64,000 nt of DNA from Pseudomonas putida (GCA_041879295.1 CP047152.1:3229501-3293500), one strand, 5' to 3'; shown: positions 18,145 through 29,738, numbered from the stretch's first letter. A program made the numbers and translations. Notes: generated by a model not told the origin, from the sequence alone.

Positions 18145-19536
18145 ATGACCGTGCTCATCGCACTCGCCGCTCTGGCCTTGCTGATGCTGGCCGCCTACCG
18201 CGGTTACAGCGTAATCCTCTTCGCCCCCATCGCCGCCCTCGGCGCTGTCCTGCTCACCGATCCTTCTGCCGTCGCCCCTGCGTTCACGGGGGTGTTCATG
18301 GAGAAAATGGTCGGTTTCATCAAACTGTACTTCCCCGTATTCCTGCTGGGCGCGGTGTTCGGCAAGCTGATCGAACTGTCCGGCTTCTCCCGCTCGATCG
18401 TCGCTGCGGCCATCCGCCTGCTCGGCACCCGCCAGGCGATGCTGGTCATCGTACTGGTCTGTGCGCTGCTCACTTATGGCGGTGTTTCGCTGTTCGTGGT
18501 GGTGTTCGCGGTGTACCCGTTCGCCGCCGAAATGTTCCGTCAGAGCAACATCCCCAAACGCCTGATCCCGGCCACCATCGCCCTGGGCGCATTCTCGTTC
18601 ACCATGGACGCCTTGCCCGGCACCCCGCAGATCCAGAACATCATCCCCAGCACCTTCTTCAACACCACCGCCTGGGCCGCACCGTGGCTGGGCCTGATCG
18701 GCACGCTGTTCGTGTTCTTTACCGGCATGGCCTACCTGCAGCGCCAGCGCAACAAGGCCCTGCGCGCCGGTGAAGGTTATGGCGCCAACTTGCGCAACGA
18801 GCCGGAAACCGCTGCCGACCTGAGCCTGCCCAACCCTTGGCTGGCGCTGTCGCCGCTGATACTGGTGGGGGTCATGAACCTGGTGTTCACCCACTGGATA
18901 CCGCATTGGTACGGCCCCAGCCACAGCCTGCAATTGCCAGGCATGAGTGCACCGGTACAAAGCGACGTGACCAAGCTGACGGCCATCTGGGCTGTGCAGG
19001 CTGCGTTGCTGGTGGGCATCCTGATGGTCCTGGTGTGCGCCTTTGGGGCCATTCGTACGCGTTTGGCCGAAGGCACCAAAAGCGCGGTGGGCGGTGCCTT
19101 GCTGGCAGCCATGAACACCGCCTCGGAATATGGCTTTGGCGCGGTAATCGCCTCGTTGCCGGGTTTTCTGGTGCTGGCCGATGCCCTGCGCGGCATCCCA
19201 AACCCATTGGTGAACGAAGCCATCACCGTGACCTTGCTGGCCGGCATCACTGGCTCTGCTTCGGGCGGCATGAGCATCGCCCTGGCAGCCATGGGCGACA
19301 CGTTCATCGCCGCCGCCCACGCGGCCGACATCCCGCTGGAAGTGCTACACCGGGTAGCCGCCATGGCCAGCGGCGGCATGGACACCCTGCCGCACAACGG
19401 CGCGGTGATCACCTTGCTGGCGGTGACTGGCCTCACCCACCGCGAGGCTTACAAGGACATTTTTGGTATTACCCTGATCAAGACCCTGGCGGTGTTCGTG
19501 GTCATCACCACGTTCTACGCCACTGGCATCGTCTAA
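18145..19536 (+). CDS. GntP-family permease, probably for 3-hydroxybutyrate
   Basis: A 463-residue inner-membrane transporter with about twelve hydrophobic segments, family gluconate:H+ symporter. Recognisable parts are VFLLGAVFGKLIELSGFSRSI, the LTYGGVSLFVVVFAVYP region, and TMDALPGTPQIQN. In pseudomonads a GntP-type permease next to hydroxybutyrate dehydrogenase is thought to import short hydroxy acids. It is the first gene behind the sigma-54 promoter, and the dehydrogenase follows after ten bases. AGGAG a few bases before ATG supports the start. Confidence 0.85.
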   Translation: MTVLIALAALALLMLAAYRGYSVILFAPIAALGAVLLTDPSAVAPAFTGVFMEKMVGFIKLYFPVFLLGAVFGKLIELSGFSRSIVAAAIRLLGTRQAMLVIVLVCALLTYGGVSLFVVVFAVYPFAAEMFRQSNIPKRLIPATIALGAFSFTMDALPGTPQIQNIIPSTFFNTTAWAAPWLGLIGTLFVFFTGMAYLQRQRNKALRAGEGYGANLRNEPETAADLSLPNPWLALSPLILVGVMNLVFTHWIPHWYGPSHSLQLPGMSAPVQSDVTKLTAIWAVQAALLVGILMVLVCAFGAIRTRLAEGTKSAVGGALLAAMNTASEYGFGAVIASLPGFLVLADALRGIPNPLVNEAITVTLLAGITGSASGGMSIALAAMGDTFIAAAHAADIPLEVLHRVAAMASGGMDTLPHNGAVITLLAVTGLTHREAYKDIFGITLIKTLAVFVVITTFYATGIV

Positions 19537-19546
19537 GGAGCATGGC

Positions 19547-20317
19547 ATGACCCTTGAAGGCAAAACTGCACTCGTCACCGGTTCAACCAGCGGCATTGGC
19601 CTGGGCATCGCCCAGGTATTGGCCCGGGCTGGCGCCAACATCGTGCTCAACGGCTTTGGCGACCCGGGCCCCGCCATGGCGGAAATTGCCCGGCACGGGG
19701 TGAAGGTCGTCCATCACCCGGCCGACCTGTCGGATGTGATCCAGATCGAAGCCTTGTTCAACCTGGCCGAACGTGAGTTCGGCGGCGTCGACATCCTGGT
19801 CAACAACGCCGGTATCCAGCATGTGGCACCGGTTGAGCAGTTCCCGCCGGAAAGCTGGGACAAGATCATCGCCCTGAACCTGTCGGCCGTATTCCATGGC
19901 ACCCGCCTGGCACTGCCGGGCATGCGCACGCGCGACTGGGGGCGCATCATCAATATCGCTTCGGTCCATGGCCTGGTCGGTTCGATTGGCAAGGCAGCCT
20001 ACGTGGCAGCCAAGCATGGTGTGGTCGGCCTGACCAAGGTGGTCGGCCTGGAAACCGCCACCAGTCATGTCACCTGCAATGCCATCTGCCCGGGCTGGGT
20101 GCTGACACCGCTGGTACAAAAGCAGATCGACGATCGTGCGGCCAAGGGTGGCGATCGGTTGCAAGCGCAGCACGATCTGCTGGCAGAAAAGCAACCGTCG
20201 CTGGCCTTCGTTACCCCCGAACACCTCGGTGAGCTGGTACTCTTCCTGTGCAGCGACGCCGGTAGCCAGGTTCGCGGCGCCGCCTGGAACGTCGATGGTG
20301 GCTGGTTGGCCCAGTGA
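19547..20317 (+). CDS. hbdH: D-3-hydroxybutyrate dehydrogenase
   Basis: A 256-residue short-chain dehydrogenase/reductase oxidising (R)-3-hydroxybutyrate to acetoacetate with NAD+. The Rossmann motif is TGSTSGIG (11-18), NNAG is at 86-89, and the catalytic Ser139, Tyr152 and Lys156 are in IASVHG and YVAAK. The segment H141-G-L-V and the C-terminal VDGGW fit characterised hydroxybutyrate dehydrogenases. AAGGAG (19535-19540) selects the second of two nearby ATGs. It follows the permease directly, and acetoacetyl-CoA synthetase lies downstream, giving a complete route from hydroxybutyrate to acetoacetyl-CoA. Confidence 0.93.
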   Translation: MTLEGKTALVTGSTSGIGLGIAQVLARAGANIVLNGFGDPGPAMAEIARHGVKVVHHPADLSDVIQIEALFNLAEREFGGVDILVNNAGIQHVAPVEQFPPESWDKIIALNLSAVFHGTRLALPGMRTRDWGRIINIASVHGLVGSIGKAAYVAAKHGVVGLTKVVGLETATSHVTCNAICPGWVLTPLVQKQIDDRAAKGGDRLQAQHDLLAEKQPSLAFVTPEHLGELVLFLCSDAGSQVRGAAWNVDGGWLAQ

Positions 20318-20372
20318 CGGGCGGCCTGGGCCTGGCAACGGCCGCGCATTCGTTTATCAGCAAGGAGGCCTT

Positions 20373-20852
20373 ATGCGCCCTACCCCAATGACCGCGCTTC
20401 TAGCCCTGAGCCTGGCCGCCGCCGCACCTGCGATGGCCGCCAGCCTGAAGGACATCGCGCCCTACCCCGAGGCGGAAAAAGGCTTCACCCGGCAGGTTAT
20501 CCACCTGCCGGCCCAGGCCGATGAGTCGGCCTATAAACTGGAAATCCTCGCTGGCAAGACCCTGCAGGTCGACTGCAATCGCCAGCGCCTGGGCGGCAGC
20601 CTCGAAGAGCGCACCCTGGAAGGCTGGGGCTACAGTTACTACCGCCTGGACAACGTCAGCGGCCCGGCCAGCACACTGATGGCCTGCCCGGACGGCAAGA
20701 AGACCGAGGCCTTCGTGCCGGTGGTCGGCGACGGCTTCCTGCTGCGCTACAACAGCAAGCTGCCGGTAGTGGTGTATGTGCCCAAGGATGTCGAAGTGCG
20801 CTACCGCGTGTGGTCGGCATCGCAGGATGTGCAAAAGGCTAAAGTAGAGTAA
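20373..20852 (+). CDS. eco: ecotin, periplasmic serine-protease inhibitor
   Basis: A 159-residue exported protein: a signal peptide (cut near PAMA-AS, residue about 22), then the ecotin fold. Diagnostic stretches are [33 protein letters not shown] and [12 protein letters not shown]...EVRYRVW. Two Cys (LQVDC and LMACP) form the loop disulfide. By alignment with E. coli STMMACP, the reactive-site P1 residue is Leu instead of Met. AAGGAGG (20362-20368) fixes the ATG. It sits between hbdH and acetoacetyl-CoA synthetase with no obvious functional link. Confidence 0.93.
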   Translation: MRPTPMTALLALSLAAAAPAMAASLKDIAPYPEAEKGFTRQVIHLPAQADESAYKLEILAGKTLQVDCNRQRLGGSLEERTLEGWGYSYYRLDNVSGPASTLMACPDGKKTEAFVPVVGDGFLLRYNSKLPVVVYVPKDVEVRYRVWSASQDVQKAKVE

Positions 20853-20869
20853 GCAGAACCGCTTTCTCT

Positions 20870-20907
20870 GCAGGATCAGCTTCTTCGCAACACAAGGCTG
20901 ATCCTGC
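20870..20907 (+). terminator. strong hairpin between ecotin and acetoacetyl-CoA synthetase
   Basis: GCAGGATCAGC (20870-20880) and GCTGATCCTGC (20897-20907) are perfect 11-bp arms around a 16-base loop. There is no T-run. It may end or attenuate transcription, or protect the upstream mRNA. Confidence 0.55.
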
Positions 20908-20943
20908 ACTGAGCCTGCTTTGTTCCGGTAAAGGAGATTCGGC

Positions 20944-22896
<1,953 letters not shown>

Positions 22897-22983
22897 CATT
22901 CATCGCGGCCATTCAGGCACGATCGCTTCTGCTGGATTCAATCAGGCATAATGCCGCCTTTTTTCCCGATACACAGGTAGCCC

Positions 22984-23259
22984 ATGAAAGCCCAAGCCCG
23001 CCACATACTGGTCAAGACCGCTGACGAAGCCGAAAAGCTCAAGCAGCGCATCGCCAACGGCGAGGCTTTCGACGTGCTCGCCAAAAAGTTCTCTCTTTGC
23101 CCATCCGGCAAGCGGGGTGGTGACCTGGGCGAAATCCGCCCAGGGCAGATGGTCGGTGCCATCGACCAGGTGATTTTCAAGAAGCCTTTGCGGGTGGTAC
23201 ACGGGCCGATCAAGAGCAAATTCGGCTACCACCTGGTGCAAACGTTCTACCGCGACTAA
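22984..23259 (+). CDS. second stand-alone parvulin
   Basis: A 91-residue parvulin isomerase with ARHILVKT, FDVLAKKFSLCPSGK, GGDLGEIRPGQMV.AID and IKSKFGYHLVQT. It is clearly homologous to the parvulin at 12183 but divergent: it is more basic, and has Lys residues around the active site (KFSLCPSGKRGG). CATAAT at 22947-22952 may be its -10 box. It stands alone, with no evident client nearby. Confidence 0.9.
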   Translation: MKAQARHILVKTADEAEKLKQRIANGEAFDVLAKKFSLCPSGKRGGDLGEIRPGQMVGAIDQVIFKKPLRVVHGPIKSKFGYHLVQTFYRD

Positions 23260-23294
23260 GGCGCTAGCCTTTTGCCACCTGACATTTTTGCCAG

Positions 23295-23322
23295 TTGTGG
23301 TCGTGACGCACTCCTCTATACA
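23295..23322 (+). promoter_or_regulatory. possible promoter of the autotransporter gene
   Basis: TTGTGG (23295-23300), a 16-base spacer and TATACA (23317-23322) make a fair sigma-70 promoter. A CACACGACGTGTG dyad follows in the leader (23338-23350). Confidence 0.35.
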
Positions 23323-23386
23323 ACCCCGGTAACCCTGCACACGACGTGTGGTGCGCAGGACTCCCCGGAGAATGGAGGTTTTCCTG

Positions 23387-25849
23387 ATGCGTCTAACCCT
23401 GATGCTGACCCTGGGTTCGCTCCCGCTGCTGGCCATGGCCCCGCCCGCCGCAAACGCGGCTTGCACCTTCTCACCCGGCCCGGGTAACGACACCTACACC
23501 TGTGACAGCGGCACTGCGCCCTCGCTGGTGGACACCAGCGGTGATAACCGCCTGGTATTCCCGGCATCCGGTAGCGGCGCCATCACCGGCGACGTAACCT
23601 TTGGCGCCGGCAGAGACAGCATCGACATGGCCTCTGGCAGTGTTGGCGGCAACATCCACCAGGGTGCCGGCATCGATGACTTCGCCATGAGCGGCGGCGT
23701 CATCGAAGGCAACGTCAACCAGGGCGATGGCCTGGACACCTTTCACATGACCGGCGGCTGGATCAAGGGCACGTTCGACAGCGGCGACTATGCCGAAATG
23801 GACAACGGCCGTATCGGCAACGTCAACATGCGGCTGGACGAGAACACCTTCATCATGCGTGGCGGCAGCGTCGACCGGAACGTCATCGCGGCCTTCGACA
23901 AGGACTATATCGAAGTCTTCGATGGCAACATCGGCGGCAATATCAGCGTCAGCGGTGGCGATGACCAGGTGCTGGTGCATGGCGGCCAGGTTGGCGGCGA
24001 TGTGTTGCTGAGCACTGGCAACGACCGCTTCACCTGGGACGGTGGCAGTATTGGCGGGCGCGTGGATGCGGGGCCAGGTGATGACACGGCACTGCTCAAA
24101 GGCCTCACGCCCGAGGTGCTGAGTATCACTGTGGACGGTGGCGACGGTACCGATAGCCTGACGTTCGATGCCAGCCAGCCGGCAGGCGGTGCCCGCTATG
24201 TGAATTGGGAGCGTGTGGCGCTGAACAATGGCAGCCGGCTGGCACTGGATGACACGCTGGTACTGGGCGACAGCAACAGCAGCACGGGCAGCCTCGCCCT
24301 CGACGCCAGCAGCAGCATCACTTCACGCCAAGGGGTAATCACTGCATTTGCCCCGGACCAGCGCGCCGCAATCAGCAACGCAGGTACACTTGACCTCACA
24401 GCCGGCAATGATGCCATGGGCCGCTTGAGCATCGAGGGTGATTACACCGGCAACAACGGCGCCCTTCGCCTGAACAGCGTGCTGGCCGGCGATGGCGCTG
24501 CTTCCGATCGCCTGGTGATCAGCCGCGGTGCCATCGCCGGCTCTACCCAGGTGCTCATCAACAACCTCAACGGCGCAGGTGCGGCGACTGCCCAAAACGG
24601 CATCCAGGTGGTCGAAGCCCGCGACGGCGCCACCAGCACGGCCAACGCCTTTGTACAGGCCCAGAGGCTATCGGCCGGTGCCTACGACTACCGGCTGTTC
24701 AAAGGCGGCGTCACTGCTGGCAGTGAAAACAGCTGGTACTTGCGCTCGACGCTGGTTGCGCCACCCGCTCCAACCCCTGTGCCGGCACCGGGCGAGCCGC
24801 CGGTGATCACCCCGGCCGTCATCCCGCCCGTTGCTGCACCCGCGCCCGGCCAAGCCGAGCTGCCTGCTCCGGCGCAGGGCCAAAGCCTGCCGCTGTACCG
24901 CCCCGAGGTCCCGGTTTATGCCGCAGCGCCACGGGGTGCCGCGATCATCGCCCGCCAGGCATTGGGCACCTTCCACCAACGCCAGGGCGACCAGCTGTTA
25001 CTGCAAGGTGAAAGCGCCCTGCCCGCCAGCTGGGGGCAAGCCTACGGCGGCGCGCTGCGCCAGCAATGGAGCGGCACGGTCAACCCGAGCCTGGACGGCG
25101 ACCTGTACGGTTTCAAGGTAGGCCAGGACCTGTATGCCAAGGTTGGCGAGAACGGTTACCGCCAGCATGTCGGTATCTACGTAAGCCACAGCCACCTGGA
25201 CGCCGACGTCAAAGGTTTTGCCCTGGCCGTTCAAGACCGCAGCGTGGGCGACCTGAAGCTCGATGGCGATAGCGTGGGCACCTACTGGACGCTGGTCGGG
25301 CCACAGGGCGCGTACCTGGACGCGGTGTTGCAGTACACCCGCCTGGATGGCCGCGCCCGCTCCGATCGTGGCGACACGCTGAACGTCGACGGCCACGCCT
25401 GGACAGCTTCACTGGAATCGGGCTACCCCATCACCCTGTCCGAGCGCTGGCGCGTGGAACCGCAAGCTCAGCTGATTGCGCAAAAGGTCGCGCTGGACAG
25501 CGCCAGCGACAGCGTCTCGCGCATCAGCCATGACGCCCAGGTCGAGCTGACAGGTCGCTTGGGCCTGCGCCTGGAGGGTGCGTTCACAGGAAGCAGCGGC
25601 CGCCTGTTGCAACCCTATGCGCAGGTCAACCTGTGGCACGGCGACGGTGGGCGCGACACCTTGACCTTCGATGACGCAGACAAGATCAGGACCGATTACC
25701 GCTATACCTCGGTGCAACTGGAAAGCGGTGTGGTAGCGCAGGTCAACAAAGCGCTGAGCCTGCATGGCGGCGTGCAGTACACCGCCAACCTGGACAGCCG
25801 CCAGCAGGAAGCCAGCGGCGTGAACCTGGGCGTGCGCTGGCAGTTCTAG
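23387..25849 (+). CDS. type Va autotransporter with beta-helix passenger repeats
   Basis: An 820-residue outer-membrane autotransporter. After a signal peptide (about 24 residues, ending NA) the passenger has roughly seven copies of a repeat of about 24 residues with the pattern G-x-D-x-F-x-M-x-GG-x-I-x-GN-V (about residues 60-245), expected to stack as a beta-helix. A Pro/Ala-rich linker (about 460-510) leads to an autotransporter barrel (about 560-820) ending in VRWQF, the C-terminal Phe read by the Bam machinery. GGAGG (23374-23378) sets ATG 23387. No protease triad or RGD was noticed; adhesion is the likeliest role. It overlaps the convergent LysE gene by four bases. Confidence 0.88.
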   Translation: MRLTLMLTLGSLPLLAMAPPAANAACTFSPGPGNDTYTCDSGTAPSLVDTSGDNRLVFPASGSGAITGDVTFGAGRDSIDMASGSVGGNIHQGAGIDDFAMSGGVIEGNVNQGDGLDTFHMTGGWIKGTFDSGDYAEMDNGRIGNVNMRLDENTFIMRGGSVDRNVIAAFDKDYIEVFDGNIGGNISVSGGDDQVLVHGGQVGGDVLLSTGNDRFTWDGGSIGGRVDAGPGDDTALLKGLTPEVLSITVDGGDGTDSLTFDASQPAGGARYVNWERVALNNGSRLALDDTLVLGDSNSSTGSLALDASSSITSRQGVITAFAPDQRAAISNAGTLDLTAGNDAMGRLSIEGDYTGNNGALRLNSVLAGDGAASDRLVISRGAIAGSTQVLINNLNGAGAATAQNGIQVVEARDGATSTANAFVQAQRLSAGAYDYRLFKGGVTAGSENSWYLRSTLVAPPAPTPVPAPGEPPVITPAVIPPVAAPAPGQAELPAPAQGQSLPLYRPEVPVYAAAPRGAAIIARQALGTFHQRQGDQLLLQGESALPASWGQAYGGALRQQWSGTVNPSLDGDLYGFKVGQDLYAKVGENGYRQHVGIYVSHSHLDADVKGFALAVQDRSVGDLKLDGDSVGTYWTLVGPQGAYLDAVLQYTRLDGRARSDRGDTLNVDGHAWTASLESGYPITLSERWRVEPQAQLIAQKVALDSASDSVSRISHDAQVELTGRLGLRLEGAFTGSSGRLLQPYAQVNLWHGDGGRDTLTFDDADKIRTDYRYTSVQLESGVVAQVNKALSLHGGVQYTANLDSRQQEASGVNLGVRWQF

Positions 25850-26469
25850 CGGCGCGCAGCCAGCAGACCGAGGCCCGCGCAACCCAGCAAGGAAGCGCTG
25901 ACCCGGTTGAACATCCGGCGTGGGCCAGGCTGGCTGAACCAACGCTGCATGTAGGCGCCCAGGCCTGAGTAGATGGCAATGGCCGCCCATTCCAGCAGCA
26001 GGAACAACACACCCAGCCAAAGGAACTGCTCACTCACCGGGGTGCTGCTACCGACCGAGACGAACTGCGGCAGGAAGGCGGTGAAGATCAGGATGGCCTT
26101 AGGGTTACCGGCCGCCACCCAGAACTCCTGGCGCGCCAGGCGCCAAGTGCCGCCTGGGTGATCGCTTGCCACCACGGTCTCGCTCACCGGTGCGCGCCAC
26201 AGTTGCCAGGCGATGTAGAACAGGTAGGCCGCGCCCACCACCTTGATGGCCAGGAACAGGTATTCGCTGGTATGCAACACCACTGCCAGGCCCATCGCTG
26301 CCAGGGCGATCATGCCGCAGAAGGCAAGGATACGGCCGCCGCCTGCCACGCAGGCGGTGCGCAGGCCGTAACGGCTGGCGTTGTGCAACGACAACAGGTT
26401 GTTTGGCCCTGGCGCCATGTTCAAGGCGAAGCAGGCGGGGATGAAAAGCAGCAGGCTTGAAAGGTCCAT
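25846..26469 (-). CDS. LysE/RhtB-family amino-acid exporter
   Basis: A 207-residue inner-membrane exporter with five to six helices. The family signature near the N-terminus is ALNMAPGPNNLL; GNPKAILIFTAFLPQF is in the second half. Members export amino acids or homoserine lactones; the substrate here is unknown. It is divergent from an AraC-type regulator 131 bases away, which probably controls it. Confidence 0.88.
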   Translation of the reverse strand: MDLSSLLLFIPACFALNMAPGPNNLLSLHNASRYGLRTACVAGGGRILAFCGMIALAAMGLAVVLHTSEYLFLAIKVVGAAYLFYIAWQLWRAPVSETVVASDHPGGTWRLARQEFWVAAGNPKAILIFTAFLPQFVSVGSSTPVSEQFLWLGVLFLLLEWAAIAIYSGLGAYMQRWFSQPGPRRMFNRVSASLLGCAGLGLLAARR

Positions 26470-26600
26470 TCTCGTTTTCCTCTGACAACAGCCGTCTATT
26501 TCGGCGCGTTCCGGGCCCTGGGGTCAAGTAACAGCCAGTGATAAAAACTGTACGGGTGCACGGTACCTGTTACCCTTCCGGCAATACCGAGGAGCCTGTA

Positions 26601-27410
26601 ATGCCCCGTTCCCACGCCGCCCTGTGGCGCGACCCGGCCCTGGCACATGTCGAAAGCCGGCGCGCCTGCGATAGCCGGGCCTGCTACAAGGCCCACAGCC
26701 ACCCGACGTTTTCCATTGGTGCGGTGGATGCTGGCCACAGCCATTTCACCGGGGCTGCCGACGGGCAGCAGCACCTGGTACCCGGCACACTGGTAATGGT
26801 CCCCGCCCACCGCGTGCATGCCTGCAACCCGGCACCCGGCCTGGCCTGGAGCTATCAGATGCTGCATGTGGATGCCGACTGGCTGACGCAGTTGCGCCTG
26901 GAGTCAGGTCTTGGCGGTATCGGAGCCAGCGAACCGGTGCGTATCTGCAGGGAGGCTGAGGTATATCGGCAGTTCTGCGCGCTGAACAGGTTACTGTTTT
27001 CCAGTGCCTGCACCGGTGAGAAAGATGCGGCGCTGATTGCCTTTCTGGGCGACCTGGACTTTTCCGCGCACCCACCGCTGGCAGCGCCCCCCACCCTGGA
27101 AACCGCCACCTTGAGCGGGTTGCTTACACGCATCGAGCAGCAGGACCCTGCGCAATTGAGCCTGGAGGTGTTGGCGCGGGAGGCGGGGCTTGGGCGCTAT
27201 CAGCTGATCCGCGCGTTTCGTGCGGCTACCGGGTTCACGCCGCATGCCTACCTGCTCAATGCCCGGGTCAATCGCGGGCGGCAACTGTTGAGTGAAGGGC
27301 TGGCCCTGGCGGAAGTGGCCTATCAGCTTGGCTTTGCTGACCAGAGCCATTTCCAGCGGGTGTTCAAGGCCCATGTGGGGGTTACGCCGGGGCAGTACCG
27401 AGGGAACTGA
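26601..27410 (+). CDS. AraC-family transcriptional regulator
   Basis: A 269-residue regulator. The N-terminal cupin-like ligand domain includes YKAHSHPTFSIGAV and PGTLVMVPAHRVHACNP. The C-terminal domain has two HTHs: LSLEVLAREAGLGRYQLIRAF, then the family signature from AEVAYQLGFADQSHFQRVFK to GVTPGQYR. GAGGAG (26589-26594) fixes the start. Placed between two LysE exporters, it probably induces one or both in response to an amino acid; this gene order is common for such pairs. Confidence 0.9.
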   Translation: MPRSHAALWRDPALAHVESRRACDSRACYKAHSHPTFSIGAVDAGHSHFTGAADGQQHLVPGTLVMVPAHRVHACNPAPGLAWSYQMLHVDADWLTQLRLESGLGGIGASEPVRICREAEVYRQFCALNRLLFSSACTGEKDAALIAFLGDLDFSAHPPLAAPPTLETATLSGLLTRIEQQDPAQLSLEVLAREAGLGRYQLIRAFRAATGFTPHAYLLNARVNRGRQLLSEGLALAEVAYQLGFADQSHFQRVFKAHVGVTPGQYRGN

Positions 27411-27492
27411 AGGCTGCTGCAGGTGCAATATTGTTCAATACGCCAGAGCAGCCCGGCAGCAGACTGCGGTTTTTTCCGTAGAGCAGCCCCCA

Positions 27493-28107
27493 ATGCAGCA
27501 ATTCATGATCATCGCCCTGGCCCACTTTCTCGCCCTGCTCTCACCTGGCCCGGACTTCTTCCTGGTCGCACGCAACGCGATCAACAGCGGCTGGCGCATC
27601 GCCAGCGGCGCCTGCTTGGGCATAGCGCTGGCCAATGGCGCGTTCATCGTCATGGCCTTCACCGGGCTTTCGGTACTGCAGCAGGGCGGCCCGCTGTTCA
27701 CCACCCTGCAACTGGCAGGCGCCAGCTACCTGCTGTACATCGGCGTGCTGTTCCTGCGCCATGCCGGGCAAACCAGCCTGGGCGCAGTCACCGGCAGCCA
27801 GCGGGTTCATGGCTGGTGGCGCAGTTTGGGCATGGGCTTCTTGTCCGGCATCCTCAACCCCAAGAACGCGTTGTTCTATGCCAGCCTGGCGAGCATGGTC
27901 GCCAGCGTCAGCCCCGGCTGGAAGGCAGCCTACGCCGTATGGATGTTCAGCATCGTCCTGCTCTGGGACCTGCTGGTTGCCGTGGCCATCGGCAACCAGC
28001 GGGTACTGCGGCGATTCGCCCGCAGCCTGGCGTGGCTGGAGCGGGCCTCGGGGGTCATGCTGGTGATCTTGGCGGGGGCATTGTTGCTGCATCTGGCTCG
28101 GGGCTGA
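27493..28107 (+). CDS. LysE/RhtB-family amino-acid exporter
   Basis: A 204-residue exporter. Helix 1 carries HFLALLSPGPDFFLVARNAI, the family signature, and GILNPKNALFYASL follows in the middle. The ATG is chosen because the protein then starts at helix 1; no strong ribosome site is visible. A G/C stem followed by TTTTTT at 27450-27476 probably ends the AraC gene, so this gene may have its own promoter. Its 3' end overlaps the convergent phosphatase gene by 53 bases. Confidence 0.85.
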   Translation: MQQFMIIALAHFLALLSPGPDFFLVARNAINSGWRIASGACLGIALANGAFIVMAFTGLSVLQQGGPLFTTLQLAGASYLLYIGVLFLRHAGQTSLGAVTGSQRVHGWWRSLGMGFLSGILNPKNALFYASLASMVASVSPGWKAAYAVWMFSIVLLWDLLVAVAIGNQRVLRRFARSLAWLERASGVMLVILAGALLLHLARG

Positions 28108-28780
28108 CCCGTTGCAAGGTGCGCATGTCGACCAAGGTGAAATGGCCGCTGGCCCAGCCCCCCGTGTCCAGGTGCCACACATTGCCCAGCAGCTTGGCCT
28201 CCAGCACCGGGGTGTGGCCGACCAGCAGGGCTCGCAGGCCCTGCACCGGTTGGGTGTCCCCCTCTTTCAGGCGCCGACGCGACCACTGGCACACTTGGCG
28301 CACTTCAGGGTCGTCATCCAGTTCCAGCCAGGAGCGTAAGACTGCCCAGTCGGCAAACGGGCTGTCTGCATGCAGCAGGCCTACCAGCCCGTCCGCACTC
28401 TCCACTTCCATGGCAATCGGCAACTGCTCGAAACGCTCCACGAAACGCAGTTGCTCGCGCCGCGGCAAGTCGAGGAACCAACCACCCCCGGCGGCGCGGT
28501 ACATGCCCAGGTCGAGCCGCCCACCACGCACGCGGGTGATTGCCAAGGCTTCATGATTGCCCTGGACGGCATGGAACCAAGGCTGGGCCAGCCATTCCAG
28601 CGCTGCCTCGCTGTGCGGCCCACGGTCGACCAGGTCACCCACGCTGAACAAGCGGTCCACCGCCGGATCGAACCCCACCGCATCCAGGCATTGTTGCAGG
28701 CGCTGGAAGTGGCCATGGATATCGCCCACGGCCAGATCCCGTCCCCGGATATTGGCGATCAGCCGCCGAAACCGTGCCAT
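28055..28780 (-). CDS. PrpA/PrpB-like metallophosphatase
   Basis: A 241-residue calcineurin-type serine/threonine phosphatase. Metal ligands are in the ordered motifs GDIHGHFQRL, GDLVDRGPHS and GNHE, then HAD and GHTP. It dephosphorylates proteins or misfolding-response targets in E. coli homologues; the substrate here is unknown. The last about 50 bases overlap the opposite exporter gene. It is divergent from the hydrolase at 28995; the 214-base intergenic region shows no confident promoter. Confidence 0.9.
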   Translation of the reverse strand: MARFRRLIANIRGRDLAVGDIHGHFQRLQQCLDAVGFDPAVDRLFSVGDLVDRGPHSEAALEWLAQPWFHAVQGNHEALAITRVRGGRLDLGMYRAAGGGWFLDLPRREQLRFVERFEQLPIAMEVESADGLVGLLHADSPFADWAVLRSWLELDDDPEVRQVCQWSRRRLKEGDTQPVQGLRALLVGHTPVLEAKLLGNVWHLDTGGWASGHFTLVDMRTLQRVSPEPDAATMPPPRSPA

Positions 28781-28994
28781 TACAGTGTTCCTCCGCTGGT
28801 AGCACCATGCCCGCTTTCGCGCAGGCCGTGCTCATGGCGCTGTCACTGGACAGCATGGCACAAGGTACCGTGGCTGCGCAGGTCGGAGGGCGTTTTGCCG
28901 CGTACCCCAGGCTTCCTGAAAAACCCTTCACTGGAACAGGCGTTGGTGCCGATAGTATGCTCGGCACGTCAATCTTCACCAGGGAATGGTTCTG

Positions 28995-29738
28995 ATGAAA
29001 CTGTGCGCCGTACAACTGGCGTCGCTCAAGGGCGATTTGCCAACCAACCTCCAGCGCCATCTGGTTTGCATCGAGCAGGCTGCGGCCCTGGGTGCCGAAC
29101 TGGTCGTGTTCCCCGAGCTGTCACTGACCGGCTATGAGCCGAGTGTGGCACGCCAGGCCGCCCTGCCCGTCACCTCCGTGCGCCTGGACCCGCTGCAGGC
29201 AGCGTGTGACCGCTTGGGCATTACGGTTGCCGTGGGCCTGCCATTACCGACGCCCGACGGCATACGCATCGGCATGCCCATCTTCTGTCCTGGGGCGCCG
29301 CGCCAGGCCTATGCCAAGCAGCGCTTGCATGATGATGAGCTGCCTTACTTCACCCCAGGTGATCAGGCATTGCTGCTGGAGGTGGGTGAACATCGGGTGG
29401 CGCCGGCGATCTGCTACGAATCGATGTTCATGGCGCATGCCGCCATTGCCCGCGAGCGCGGTGCCGACCTGTACCTGGTCAGCGTTGCGAAAACCGCCAA
29501 GGGTATCCGCGAGGGATATGCGCACTACCCAGAGGTGGCACGCGAGCTGGGCATGCCAGTGTTGATGGCCAACTGCGTGGGGCCGGCCGACACCTTCATC
29601 GGTGCTGGCGGTTCTGCCGCGTGGGACAGCCAAGGGCAGTTACTGGCCAACCTGGATGACCACAGTGAAGGCCTGATCGTACTCGACACCCGCAGTGCCA
29701 GCGCGATCACCCTGCCCTTGAGTCCGTACCTTGCATGA
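28995..29738 (+). CDS. nitrilase-superfamily carbon-nitrogen hydrolase
   Basis: A 247-residue amidase-type hydrolase with the Glu-Lys-Cys triad: Glu in FPELSLTGYE (about 42), Lys in YAKQRLHDDE (about 108) and Cys in AICYES (about 139). The GADLYLVSVAK region and short length suggest the aliphatic amidase/omega-amidase branch, but substrate cannot be set. AGGGA (28981-28985) favours ATG 28995 over ATG 28986. It overlaps the next gene by ATGA. Confidence 0.88.
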   Translation: MKLCAVQLASLKGDLPTNLQRHLVCIEQAAALGAELVVFPELSLTGYEPSVARQAALPVTSVRLDPLQAACDRLGITVAVGLPLPTPDGIRIGMPIFCPGAPRQAYAKQRLHDDELPYFTPGDQALLLEVGEHRVAPAICYESMFMAHAAIARERGADLYLVSVAKTAKGIREGYAHYPEVARELGMPVLMANCVGPADTFIGAGGSAAWDSQGQLLANLDDHSEGLIVLDTRSASAITLPLSPYLA

